A DNA stretch of 64,000 bases from positions 11,423,287-11,487,286 of the forward strand of contig CP136061.1 in the NCBI GenBank assembly GCA_032622095.1, read 5' to 3'. Below, in pieces: positions 53,036 through 61,570 of this stretch. The stretch's first letter is position 1. Each line of letters starts with the position of its first letter. A model generated the notes under the pieces. That model was not told where the DNA came from. It did no database searches and was given only the letters and a program-made list of their open reading frames with translations. This stretch comes from Siphonodentalium dalli (Eukaryota > Mollusca > Scaphopoda > Gadilida > Siphonodentaliidae). Made by a program: the position numbers and the translations under genes.

Positions 53036-54128
53036 AGCCCCACATAACAGTACAGCCCCGCATAACAGTACAGCCCTGCATAACAGTACAGCCCCACATA
53101 ACAGTACAGCCCCACATAACAGTACAGCCTCACATAACAGTACAGTACAGCCCCACATAACAGTACAGCCTCACATAACAGTACAGCCCCACATAACAGT
53201 ACAGCCCCACATAACAGTACAGCCCCGCATAACAGTACAGCCCCGCATAACAGTACAGCCCCACATAACAGTACAGCCCCACACATAACAGTACAGCCCC
53301 ACATAACAGTACAGCCCCGCATAACAGACAGCCCCACATAACAGTACAGCCCCACATAACAGTACAGCCACATAACAGTACAGCCCCACATAATAGTACA
53401 GCCCCACATAACAGTACAGCCCCGCATAACAGTACAGCCCCGCATAACAGTACAGCCCCACATAACAGTACAGCCCCACATAACAGTACAGCCCACATAA
53501 CAGTACAGCCCCACATAACAGTACAGCCCCACATAACAGTACAGCCCCGCATAACAGTACAGCCCGCATAACAGTACAGCCCCACATAACAGTACAGCCC
53601 CACATAACAGTACAGCCCCACACATAACAGTACAGCCTCACATAACAGTACAGCCCCACATAACAGTACAGCCCCGCATAACAGTACAGCCCCACATAAC
53701 AGTACAGCCCCACATAACAGTACAGCCACATAACAGTACAGCCCCACATAATAGTACAGCCCCACATAACAGTACAGCCCCGCATAACAGTACAGCCCCA
53801 CATAACAGTACAGCCCCACATAACAGTACAGCCCCACATAACAGTACAGCCCCGCATAACAGTACAGCCCCGCATAACAGTACAGCCCCACATAACAGTA
53901 CAGCCCCACATAACAGTACAGCCACATAACAGTACAGCCCCACATAACAGTACAGCCCCGCATAACAGTACAGCCCCACATAACAGTACAGCCCCACATA
54001 ACAGTACAGCCCCACATAACAGTACAGCCCCACATAACAGTACAGCCCCGCATAACAGTACAGCCCCACATAACAGTACAGCCCCCACATAACAGTACAG
54101 CCACATAACAGTACAGCCCCACATAATA
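53036..54128 (+). repeat. 18-bp satellite, about 60 copies, with higher-order periodicity near 340-375 bp
   Basis: The unit is TACAGCCCCACATAACAG. Common variants are CCCCGCAT, CCTCACAT, a 2-bp shorter GCCACATAAC form (53367, 53725, 53921, 54100), a 2-bp longer CCCCACACATAAC form (about 53277 and 53616), and TAATAG (53391, 53750, 54122). Rare forms recur in pairs about 340-375 bp apart, so groups of about 20 units were amplified together. Because 18 is a multiple of 3 and the unit has no stop on the minus strand, several long minus-strand frames run through it (up to 365 codons). They read as six-residue Cys-rich repeats and switch register at every indel. I do not treat them as genes. The left end is cut by the gap. 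Confidence 0.96.
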
Positions 54129-54530
54129 GTGTATAGGAAGAATTGTCAGCGCAAAACAATCAACAGTAACCTGAAATTCCTGTACATACATGTACAGTGA
54201 TGAATAAGTAAACGACCCCTTAACCACAGCAGAATATGGGTAAATTTTCAGTATTTAGTCGGAAATATGGCTTGTTGCCATTCATCCGGAAAGCTCTCAC
54301 TGAGATCTTTCCAATGAATGGCAACAAGCCATATTTCCGACTAAATCCTGAAAAGCTACCCATAATTTTGCTGTGGTTAACCCTTTACCCAACAAACCGG
54401 CCAAAACCGGCCAAATAAAGCTTCAACAGCCCTAAAATATCTTCGGTCTGTCTCAATAGAACCATACAAATATGGATATCATTGGAACCGGCTCCTTGAC
54501 CACATTGTGATAGTTACAGTTATGCCCTGT

Positions 54531-54599
54531 GCCAATGCATTCTCTTATATATGCGAGTCGACCATAGGTCGCCTCGCATATATAAGAGAATGCATTGGC
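54531..54599. repeat. Family A hairpin 1, copy 1 (69 bp)
   Basis: The 27-base arm GCCAATGCATTC...GCGAG pairs perfectly with ...TTGGC at the other end. The stem then continues through CGACC/GGTCG with a single T-C mismatch and a 3-base ATA loop. This near-perfect cruciform-capable unit recurs twice in each of the four A copies. Confidence 0.92.
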
Positions 54600-54678
54600 C
54601 TAAAAAAAATCTTTTTTTAACACTTTTTACCATTTTTTCTTACATTCTTTAACAATTTTATAATTTGTAATGTGTTAA

Positions 54679-54747
54679 GCCAATGCATTCTCTTATATAT
54701 GCGAGGCGACCTATGGTCGACTCGCATATATAAGAGAATGCATTGGC
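54679..54747. repeat. Family A hairpin 2, copy 1 (69 bp)
   Basis: This is the reverse complement of hairpin 1. Its asymmetric centre reads GCGACCTATGGTCGA where hairpin 1 reads TCGACCATAGGTCGC. The element is therefore an inverted repeat of two inverted repeats. Confidence 0.92.
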
Positions 54748-54835
54748 ACAGGGCCGTTCTGTTGGGTAAAGGGTTAAGGGGGTCAATTACTTAGGGCATC
54801 ACTGTACAGGAGTGTTCTACATGTAGTGATTCCAT

Positions 54836-54851
54836 TTATTACATGATCCTA
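54836..54851 (+). repeat. Isolated unit of the 19-bp satellite, left of element C
   Basis: TTTATTACATGATCCTA is one unit of the array that continues at 55187. It is stranded on the left by the insertion of element C. Confidence 0.8.
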
Positions 54852-55186
54852 AGGGGGGGGGGGGTCGGAAACAAATTTCAGGCACGTATGACATTTTTTC
54901 CCTTTCGATCATTTTTTGTACCAACCCACCCCCACCGCCAATTTTTTTTTTTCCGTTTTCGGCAGTTTTTTCCGACTATTTTTTGACACCCCACCCCCCC
55001 TTTTAACACTAAAACAGAGATTTGCGGGGGGAGGAAATTCACTGTAAACAGTTGTATATGAATTTATGTGCATACTATTTATCATGTATGTTAACATGGA
55101 CATGTAAATAGGAACGAGCTTGTTGGTGGCTTTGACCACCCACCCACCCCGGCATACGTGCCGGAAGAAATTTGTTCACCCCCCCT
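54852..55186. mobile_element. Family C inverted-repeat element inserted in the 19-bp satellite (335 bp)
   Basis: The left end AGGGGGG..GGAAACAAATTTC..GGCACGTATG is matched inversely by the right end CATACGTGCCGGAAGAAATTTGTTCACCC...CCT. The imperfect terminal repeats are about 40 bp long and end in G/C runs. GATCCTA flanks both sides: TGATCCTA on the left, GGATCCTA on the right. This could be a 7-8 bp target duplication, but because the target is a tandem repeat containing that word, the duplication cannot be delimited. If the right end is read as CCCCTG it resembles a hAT terminus (CAGGG). It holds homopolymer runs and no credible coding sequence. Confidence 0.7.
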
Positions 55187-55790
55187 GGATCCTACCCTTA
55201 TTACATGATCCTACCCTTATTACATGATCCTACCCTTATTACATGATCCTACCCTTATTACATGATCCTACCCTTATTACATGATCCTACCCTTTTTCAT
55301 GATCCTACCCCTATTACATGATCCTACCCTTATTACATGATCCTACCCTTATTACATGATCCTACCCTTATTACATGATCCTACCCTTATTACATGATCC
55401 TACCCCTATTACATGATCCTACCCTTATTACATGATCCTACCCTTATTACATGATCCTACCCTTATTACATGATCCTACCCTTATTACATGATCCTACCC
55501 TTATTACATGATCCTAACCTTATTACATGATCCTACCCTTATTACATGATCCTACCCTTATTACATGATCCTACCCTTATTACATGATCCTACCCTTATT
55601 ACATGATCCCACCCTTATTACATGATCCTACCCTTATTACATGATCCTACCCTTATTACATGATCCTACCCTTATTACATGATCCTACCCTTATTACATG
55701 ATCCTACCCTTATTACATGATCCGACCTTTATTACATGATCCTACCCTTATTACATGATCCTACCCTTATTACATGATCCTACCCTTATT
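55187..55790 (+). repeat. 19-bp satellite, about 32 copies
   Basis: The unit is TACCCTTATTACATGATCC, very uniform. Scattered changes include CCCCTATT, CTAACC, CCCACCC and CCGACC, plus one 18-bp unit with CCCTTTTTCATG near 55286. The array ends abruptly in TTTCATTCAATAAACC. It has no relation that I can see to the 18-bp or 56-bp arrays. Confidence 0.96.
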
Positions 55791-56338
55791 TCATTCAATA
55801 AACCCATTCTATAAATTGTGATATCAAACATTCGTTTAATAACAGGAAATAGTGCCAGGTGACCTTTGACTTCCGGTTTGTCGTCTGTTAACATTCACAA
55901 AATTACTACGTCTCAAAATACTATGGCTTCCAATATGTTTCCAACAAACTATCATGAATAAAGAGTTTGAAAAGTTATGTCATTAAATATACGCCATTAA
56001 ATGTGCAAAAAGTCTTTATTTATCTGAGACTATTTCTTTACGCGAGCAAACAGCAAATAGTTACGAAACGTCATCTCACCTTATAGAAACTGATGTTAGT
56101 TTCGCATCCCATCTGTTGATTTAGGTATGTTTTGTCAATGTTTTGGATCATGTAATAAATAGAATCTACAACCGTCCCCAGTTTATTATGGAAATTACAA
56201 AACTCATCCAGTAAATTAGGTCTCGACTGAGCCTTTGGACTCGTTTTGTAAATTCCGCTATAAACTGGTGACTCGTTGTAGATCCACTATATATACTAAA
56301 TGTGACCCGCCATATCAAATCCAGTCGTAAGTCGGGAT
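55791..56338. other. No feature seen
   Basis: AT-rich single-copy-looking sequence. I found no long frame, no inverted repeat of note, no tRNA-like fold and no splice-bounded exon that I would defend. Confidence 0.5.
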
Positions 56339-56722
56339 TTTTTTTTACCCCTGTGCCAATGCATTCTCTTATATATGCGAGTCGACCATAGGTCGCCTCG
56401 CATATATAAGAGAATGCATTGGCCTAACAATTTTTTACAATTTTTTCTTGTTTTCTTTAAACAATTTTATAATTTCACCCCATACAGAGCCCCAGACAAA
56501 CATGAGCAGACGACACTCTTCTATATGCTTCTATATATGTGTGGGGCTCCCTGTAGGGTAATGGATGTTGTTTTTATTTTATGTCCTAAAAATTGTAAGA
56601 AACATTTATTTTTAAAAAAATGATAAAAAATTGTTAGGCCAATTCATTCTCTTATATATGCGAGGCGACCTATGGTCGACTCGCATATATAAGAGAATGC
56701 ATTGGCACAGGGTAAAAAAAAA
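56339..56722. mobile_element. Family A foldback MITE, copy 2, armless variant
   Basis: Hairpins at 56355-56423 and 56638-56706 match the family A units; one arm reads GCCAATTCATTC. The outer arms and CCCTTTACCC ends of copies 1, 3 and 4 are absent. Instead CCCTGTGCC and GGCACAGGG are flanked by facing T8-9 and A8-9 runs, which extend the inverted repeat. The spacer between the hairpins contains family F copy 1. With no TTAA at either side, this copy either moved by a different route or lost its ends. Confidence 0.85.
56483..56555 (-). mobile_element. Family F micro-element, copy 1 (about 73 bp)
   Basis: The ends TACAGAGCCCCAGAC and GTGGGGCTCCCTGTA are an inverted pair. The reverse complement aligns along its full length with 61571-61642, sharing CAGGGAGCC, GAAGCAT, GAGTG, CGTCTGCTC and GGGCTCT. 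It lies inside the spacer of family A copy 2. It is far too short to code. Its class is unknown. Confidence 0.6.
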
Positions 56723-56803
56723 TGGTACATCCATGATCCATCTGCCTGGAAATAAGTCACCCTTTACTAAGTTTACTATAAACTTATACTGCTATCCTCA
56801 AAG

Positions 56804-57012
56804 TACAGTAATGCTCTAAATAATCGACTCCTTAACCACAGCCGAATTATGGGTAACTTTTCAGGATTAAGTCGGAAATATGGTTTATTCTACTTATGGC
56901 TCACTGAGAGCTTTCCGATGAATGGCAACAAGCCATATTTCCGACTAAATGCAGAAAAGCTATCCATAATTCTGCTTTGTTTAAGGAGTCGATTATTTAG
57001 AGCATTACTGTA
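56804..57012. mobile_element. Family B palindromic MITE, copy 2, intact (209 bp)
   Basis: The inverted ends are TACAGTAATGCTCTAAATAA and its complement finishing in GCATTACTGTA. TCGACTCCTTAACCACAGC on the left faces GCTTTGTTTAAGGAGTCGA on the right. The central arms contain AAGTCGGAAATATGG and CCATATTTCCGACTAAAT. It provides the unoccupied version of the TTAA into which family A inserted in copy 1. Confidence 0.9.
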
Positions 57013-57299
57013 ATTGACCTGAAAACTGGGGTGATACCCCGGTAATGACCGCGGGTTTTACTGGCAGTATATGATATCTACCATGGTATCGATATGGTCA
57101 CTGGAGTGGAGCTACGGTACATGATACCTTGGTCTATTAGCATCTGCTGTGCCCCCTTATAATGAGATAATGGTAACTTCCACGGCCCCATGCACGTAAC
57201 GTTATTGACACAACCCTTATCTTGAGATGCGTTCACTCACACAAGAATGAGGGGGAATTTATTTGGCAGGCCTGCGGGACCTGTGTGCAGTTAATCTCA
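57013..57299. other. No feature seen
   Basis: No long frame and no clear repeat. A small GATATCTACCATGGTATCGATATGG-like partial palindrome near 57073 is the only structure noticed. Confidence 0.5.
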
Positions 57300-57692
57300 T
57301 ACCCTGCTGGACAAAACAAGTGTTGGCACCCGCGGTGTATTTGCCGTTCGGGCCGCGGTGTCAGAGTTTGTAACTGCAGTTGAGCACCGCAGCCGAACGG
57401 CAAGTACTAGTACACTCAGACACTGCGGCCAAACAGCAAGTTCACTGCGGCCAAAAGGCAACTACCCCTCGCAGTCGAACGACATGTACACCGTGGTTAG
57501 ATTTCTGGTTTGTATTGTCTTTTTTCAGTTTGATGACAGTACACCGTGACAACTACACCATGCTGAATGGCAATTATACCGCTGCCCAACTGTAGTTAGC
57601 CGGTGGAGCCGCGGTGTAGTTGCATTTCGGGCCGCGGTGGCAACGCTAACCGCACCGCAGTTAAGTGGACACTTGTTTTGTCCAGCAGGGTA
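57300..57692. mobile_element. Family D TA-flanked element, copy 1 (about 393 bp)
   Basis: It is bounded by TA on both sides, with terminal inverted repeats CCCTGCTGGACAAAACAAG (and two further bases) on the left and the complement on the right. The interior has a GC-rich tandem of roughly 20-24 bp units built on GCCGAACGGCAAGTACAC (57388-57500), then a unique-looking stretch with GATTTCTGGTTTGTAT. The right subterminal part contains GCCGCGGTG repeats. TA flanks suggest Tc1/mariner-like target choice, supported by copy 3 sitting in a TA of copy 2. No transposase is present. The short frames here (for example 57358-57549) are by-products of the repeat. Confidence 0.85.
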
Positions 57693-58326
57693 GCATTAGT
57701 GCCGATGGTTGGAGGGATTACTAGTATTTAGTGTGGTGATTGTGTTTACATAGCTAATCCTATTGTGATGCGCCCTACTGACGAAGCAACCCTTCTATCA
57801 TGTTATTGTTCGGCGATTGATTTATTGTTTTATGATAAACCGCAGTAGATATGCGAGTGTACTTATTAACTAACTGCTTTCCTATCGATAGCAAAAGTCG
57901 ATCAAACCACGGTTGTCGAAATATAAGACTCAATGTTGCGGAAAATGATAGTATCAGGGATAGCATTTGGCAAATTCTAAAGAATTTGGCAAAAATAAAT
58001 ATCATTTGGCAAAAGTAAATTTTGGTCCAGCGCGGACCCTGGCCATAACCCGTACATGACTCTCTCTCTGGTGGGTCACTCAGTGTCAGCTGTATTCACT
58101 CACACTTGGGCCATTTTGGGGAGAATATACCGGTATGTGCTGATGGTGCTCACTTCAGTTGAACGACGTAAGGTGAGACACACTATTTATTTGATAAAAT
58201 AACTGTTCTAATGTACTGAGCCGCGTTTTCGTGGTGTTTCGACCTGCCGGGTATTACACTGCTTCCGTTTGTCAGTTACACGACACGGAAACAACTACGA
58301 GATAACTCGTAGTGGCAATCAATGTG
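57693..58326. other. No gene seen; short TTTGGCAAA repeats
   Basis: Mostly single-copy-looking sequence. At 57965-58020 the word ATTTGGCAAA recurs three times at about 19-30 bp spacing. A 76-codon minus-strand frame (57775-58005) ends near it, but has no recognisable family or splice context. Confidence 0.5.
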
Positions 58327-58779
58327 TTAACCCTTTACGCAACAGAACGGCCCTGTGCCAATGCATTCTCTTATATATGCGAATCGACCATAGGTCGCCT
58401 CGCATATATAAGAGAATGCATTGGCTTAACAAATATTAAAAATGATAAAAGTGCCAAAGAATGTAGAAAAATATTATAAAAATTGTTAAAAAATGTAAGA
58501 AAAAATTATAAAATTGTTAAAGAATGTAAGAAAAAATGGTAAAAAGAATTTTTTTAGGCCAATGCATTCTCTTATATATGCGAGGCGACCTATGGTCGAC
58601 TCGCATATATAAGAGAATGCATTGGCACAGGGCATAACTGTAACCATCACAATGTGGTCAATCAACCGGTTCCAATGATATCCATATTTGTATGGTTTTA
58701 TTGAGACAGACCGAAGATATTTTAGGCTGTTGAAGCTTTATTTGGGCGTTTTTGGCCGTTTTGTTGGGTAAAGGGTTAA
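58327..58779 (+). mobile_element. Family A piggyBac-like foldback MITE, copy 3 (453 bp with both TTAA)
   Basis: TTAA at 58327-58330 and 58776-58779 bounds the ends TTAACCCTTTACGCAACA and TGTTGGGTAAAGGGTTAA. Hairpins are at 58357-58425 and 58558-58626. The spacer repeats an A-rich unit of about 30 bp containing TTGTTAAAGAATGTAAG. The long arm with CAATGTGGTC, GAGACAGACCG and TTGAAGCTTTATTTGG is on the right, inverted relative to copy 1. Confidence 0.92.
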
Positions 58780-59252
58780 CTGTGGTCAGTCGTCCTTATA
58801 TATATAATATATAATATAATAACCCAGTCCCACATATGACCCACAATCACTAGAATGACAACAAAAAGCTGCTGCGATATTTGTTTATAGTGAGTCGTGA
58901 CTACAATATACCAACAGCGTACAGGCCCTCCATTTGACCACGTGTTTCTGAGCCATATATTATTACACTTCTCAAGAAATAAAGAACTACAAATATCGAT
59001 ATCTGATCACTCTGAGCTTTAATGGGTGGGTTCCTCGACTTGAATTAAATATTTTTCACCCCCGAAGCCAAAGAAACAAGTGCACCGCTAGGCGTAGGTA
59101 ACGCCCCCCGACTGTACAATCAGAGAGGATTTTTCTTATTTTTGTGCAAATGCTTATTAAATGGCACTTTGTAAAGTTATGTTATTCATGAGTAAACAAT
59201 CCAAAATCAAGTAATCATCTGGAAACCAAAAAAAAGTAGCAGAAAACCTGAT
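58780..59252. other. No gene seen; AT-rich TATATAATA stretch at 58797-58822
   Basis: A short TA-rich microsatellite-like run directly follows family A copy 3. The rest shows no frame or repeat that I can support. Confidence 0.5.
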
Positions 59253-59834
59253 ATGGGGAAATCTTGTCCCCCTGGCTGGTCTATTAGCATACCATAGATC
59301 AACTGAATTGAGTTAGCGAAACCAAAGTTATGAGTTGAAACGTTCGTATGCCACAGAAAACTGAATTTTCTAAGTCCAAAAAGGGGCGTAACTCTGGAAA
59401 AAAATGGGCGGACGAAACCGCAGTTATGGGGAAATATTGTCCCCCTGGCTGGTCTATTAGCATACCATAGATCAACTGAATTGAGTTAGCGAAACCAAAG
59501 TTATGAGTTGAAACGTTCGTACGGACAATTTTCTAAGTCCAAAAAGGGGCGTAACTCTGGAAAAAATGGGCGGACGAAACCAGCAGTTATGGGGAAATCT
59601 TGTCCCCCCGGCTGGTCTATTAGCATACCAAAGATCAACTAAATTGAGTTAGCGAAACCAAAGGTATGAGTTGAAACGTTCATACGGGTCGACAATTTTC
59701 TAAGTCCAAAAAGGAGCGTAACTCTGGAAAAAATGGGCGGATGAAACCGCAGTTATGGGGAAATCTTGTCCCCCTGGCTGGTCTATTAGCATACCATAGA
59801 TCAACTGAATTGAGTTAGCGAAACCAAAGTTCTT
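59253..59834 (+). repeat. About 165-bp tandem repeat, 3.5 units
   Basis: Units begin ATGGGGAAATCTTGTCCCCC at about 59253, 59426, 59589 and 59754, giving spacings of 173, 163 and 165 bp. Each contains TGGTCTATTAGCATACC, TTGAGTTAGCGAAACC, TTCTAAGTCCAAAAAGGGG and AATGGGCGGA. The last unit is cut short and runs straight into the tetranucleotide repeat. The head of each unit can fold (GGGGAAATCTTGTCCCC). Confidence 0.93.
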
Positions 59835-59904
59835 ACGGACGGAAGGACGGACGGACGGAAGGACGGAAGGACAGACGGAAGGACAGACGGAAGGACGGAC
59901 GGAC
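59835..59904 (+). repeat. GGAC/GGAA-type tetranucleotide microsatellite (about 70 bp)
   Basis: GGAC, GGAA and AGAC words are repeated without interruption. On the minus strand this is the GTCC/TTCC run that makes a Pro/Ser/Val-Arg-rich spurious frame (59700-59945). Confidence 0.95.
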
Positions 59905-59914
59905 CCACTATATA

Positions 59915-59942
59915 CCCCCAAATCTCCATCGGAGATCGGGGG
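59915..59942. repeat. 28-bp terminal hairpin closing the 165-bp repeat unit
   Basis: CCCCCAAATCTCC, ATC and GGAGATCGGGGG form a stem of about 12 bp with one bulge, a few bases after the microsatellite. The order tandem unit, GGAC run, CCACTATATA and hairpin looks like the 3' structure of a dispersed element rather than chance neighbours. I recall similar tails in invertebrate repeats but cannot verify it here. Confidence 0.65.
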
Positions 59943-60164
59943 CATAATAACAATTTAGGAGCGTCTGATCGGATTGAGTACCTTTAACCGGCTACAAAAA
60001 TAGGTGAACTGTTCCAGAACCAGTTTATGTGGCATTGTAGGCTAATTGGTTTATATACACACGGGATTGTGAAGGGTGCTCAGGAGCAGATAGCTGATAA
60101 TAGCGGATATTCATGGTATAATTTGAAGCCAATAGAATCAGACAGCAAAAGGAGCATGAGACCA
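59943..60164. other. No feature seen
   Basis: Short spacer between the 165-bp repeat and element E. Short opposed frames (60025-60308) cross its border with E and have no recognisable content. Confidence 0.45.
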
Positions 60165-60766
60165 GATAACACTGGGGCCCTGCGAATCGGGCATTTTCAT
60201 CTCGAATCGAATCGGCCAAATAATTTCAAATCGCATCGAATCTCAAATCGAATCATTACATCAATCGTAACAATAGTGACGATGTATACATGTATATCAC
60301 TTGACTGAGTGTATCAATTTACTAACTTCGTTATGTGATCGTCGGTATATATTGTAAATATTATCCATAAATGGATCAAATTCACATTTAACCAATTAAG
60401 TGCGCAATCTTTGTGGCTATCTCTGCTAAATAATATCGAAATGTTATCATAAGCAATAATGAAGTCAGTAAGTATTCACGTAGCTGAAGTTTGACATGAA
60501 ATTTTGCTAGATCAGTTTCATTAGTTGTGCAATGCTTCGGTGGTCTATATAGTATAGCTCAGTCTACAACAGTGTTTGTAATATGTGGTCTTTCGATGGT
60601 GTCATAAACTATCTTCGCGAAAAAGCAATATGTCCATTGCCATAATGAGAATACAACTGGTGCCAGTGATTCGTTACAATTCAAATCTGGACAGCCGATT
60701 TCGAATTGAAATCGAATCAGACGAAAGATTCCGAATCGAGTCGAATCGCAGGGCCCCAGACAACAC
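60165..60766. mobile_element. Family E hAT-like non-autonomous element with 8-bp target duplication
   Basis: The element proper is 60173-60758 (586 bp). Its ends are TGGGGCCCTGCGA on the left and the complement TCGCAGGGCCCCA on the right. It is flanked by GATAACAC (60165-60172) and GACAACAC (60759-60766), an 8-bp duplication with one mismatch. Eight-base duplications and short GC-rich ends are typical of hAT. Subterminal regions are full of CGAATC words on both sides (for example 60205-60260 and 60690-60748), resembling the transposase-binding clusters of that superfamily. No transposase frame is present. Confidence 0.75.
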
Positions 60767-61097
60767 CTACATGTATATAAATTAACAATTTGAGGCTATC
60801 AACTTTCAAACAACAATAACACTTGCAACCGCGATGACGTCTATTTAAGTTTATAAATTCAACTAAATTTCCATCTAATCAATGGTGCCGACTTCTCTGT
60901 GGTCGACTTCATGTGGGGCCGTTCTCGTATGCGGTCGATTTATGTAGATCATGGCATGAATCTCTGGTCAGGCTAATGCCCGTAGAGATAATATTCCACT
61001 AGAATAAAACCTGGGAACTTTTTGGAGTTTTGACAGGGAACCTTATAAAGTCGAAAAAATAATGCGGGGAATATTATTCTCTGTTATTATGTGTTCC
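60767..61097. other. No feature seen
   Basis: No long frame or repeat. It ends at the TTAA of family A copy 4. Confidence 0.5.
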
Positions 61098-61559
61098 TTA
61101 ACCCTTTACCCAACAAAACGGCCCTGTGCCAACGCATTCTCCTATATATGCGAGTCGACCATAGGTCACCTCGCAATTATAAGAGAATGCATTGGCTTAA
61201 CACATATTAAAAATTATAAAATTGTCAAAGAATGTAGAAAAATATTATAAAAATTGTAAGAAAAAATTATAAAATTGTTAAAGAATGTAAGAAAAAAATG
61301 GTAAAAAGTGTTAAAAAAGATTTTTTTTTAGGCCAATGCATTATCTTATATATGCGAGGCGACCTATGGTCGACTCGCATATATAAGAGAATGCATTGGC
61401 ACAGGGCATAACTGTAACCATCACAATGTGGTCAAGGAACCGGTTCCAATGACATCCATATTTGTATGGTGTTATTGAGACAGACCGAAGATATTTTAGG
61501 CTGTTGAAGCTTTATTTGGGCGTTTTTTGGCCGTTTTGTTGGGGTAAAGGATTTATTAA
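61098..61559 (+). mobile_element. Family A piggyBac-like foldback MITE, copy 4, degenerate right end
   Basis: The left end is TTAACCCTTTACCCAACA at 61098. Hairpins at 61128-61196 and 61332-61400 have several stem mismatches (AACGCATTCTCC, GGTCACCTCGCAATTAT, TTATCTTATA). The right end reads GTTGGGGTAAAGGATTTATTAA instead of GGGTAAAGGGTTAA, so it is mutated or carries a small insertion before a TTAA at 61556. It has the same orientation as copy 3 and is the most decayed of the four. Confidence 0.87.
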
Positions 61560-61570
61560 GAGATTTATCC

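Larger units (their letters stand above)
54377..54777 (-). mobile_element. Family A piggyBac-like foldback MITE, copy 1 (401 bp with both TTAA)
   Basis: It is bounded by TTAA on both sides, with terminal inverted repeats TTAACCCTTTACCCAACA. TTAA target duplication with CCC-starting ends is the signature of the piggyBac superfamily. From left to right it holds a ~130-bp arm (CTTCAACAGCC, CGGTCTGTCTC, TATGGATATC), hairpin 1 (54531-54599), an AT-rich spacer, hairpin 2 (54679-54747) and a short right arm. It sits inside family B copy 1, whose opposite arm and sister copy show the empty site with a single TTAA. There is no coding sequence. The strand given is arbitrary and marks the opposite orientation to copies 3 and 4, where the long arm is on the right. 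Confidence 0.9.
54193..54806. mobile_element. Family B palindromic MITE, copy 1, split by family A element
   Basis: The ends are TACAGTGATG and CATCACTGTA, an inverted pair beginning TA-CAGT, as in many Tc1/mariner elements. Inside, arms containing TTAACCACAGCAGAAT, ATTTAGTCGGAAATATGG and TTGCCATTCAT face their reverse complements after a short loop near 54287-54312. The second arm is interrupted at its TTAA by family A copy 1 (54377-54777). Joining 54380 to 54778 restores the palindrome, giving about 217 bp, close to the 209 bp of copy 2 at 56804-57012. No transposase is present, so it is non-autonomous. The Tc1/mariner assignment rests only on the TA and CAGT ends. Confidence 0.85.

Noticed and set aside
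52894-54227. Long minus-strand Cys-rich hexapeptide frames (up to 365 codons)
   Set aside because: They arise from an 18-bp satellite, which keeps any stop-free frame open, and all three frames are open. Register changes at each indel give different hexapeptides, and two of the frames run across an N gap.
54236-54418. 60-codon frame across family B and A elements
   Set aside because: It translates inverted-repeat arms of two nested MITEs and repeats the same motif in both orientations.
54909-55139. 76-codon minus-strand frame in element C
   Set aside because: Much of it is homopolymer-derived (KKKL, GGGV) inside a terminal-inverted-repeat element.
56375-56819. Frames of 62-82 codons in family A copy 2
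   Set aside because: They come from the hairpin sequence (RIYKRMHW on either side), which is non-coding in all four copies.
57358-57595. Frames of 63-71 codons in family D, and their equivalents at 63540-63916
   Set aside because: They translate the GCCGAACGGCAAG internal minisatellite. Copies are frameshifted relative to each other, and no start context or domain is recognisable.
59700-59945. Pro/Ser/Val/Arg-rich 81-codon minus-strand frame
   Set aside because: The repetitive part is the GGAC tetranucleotide microsatellite translated.
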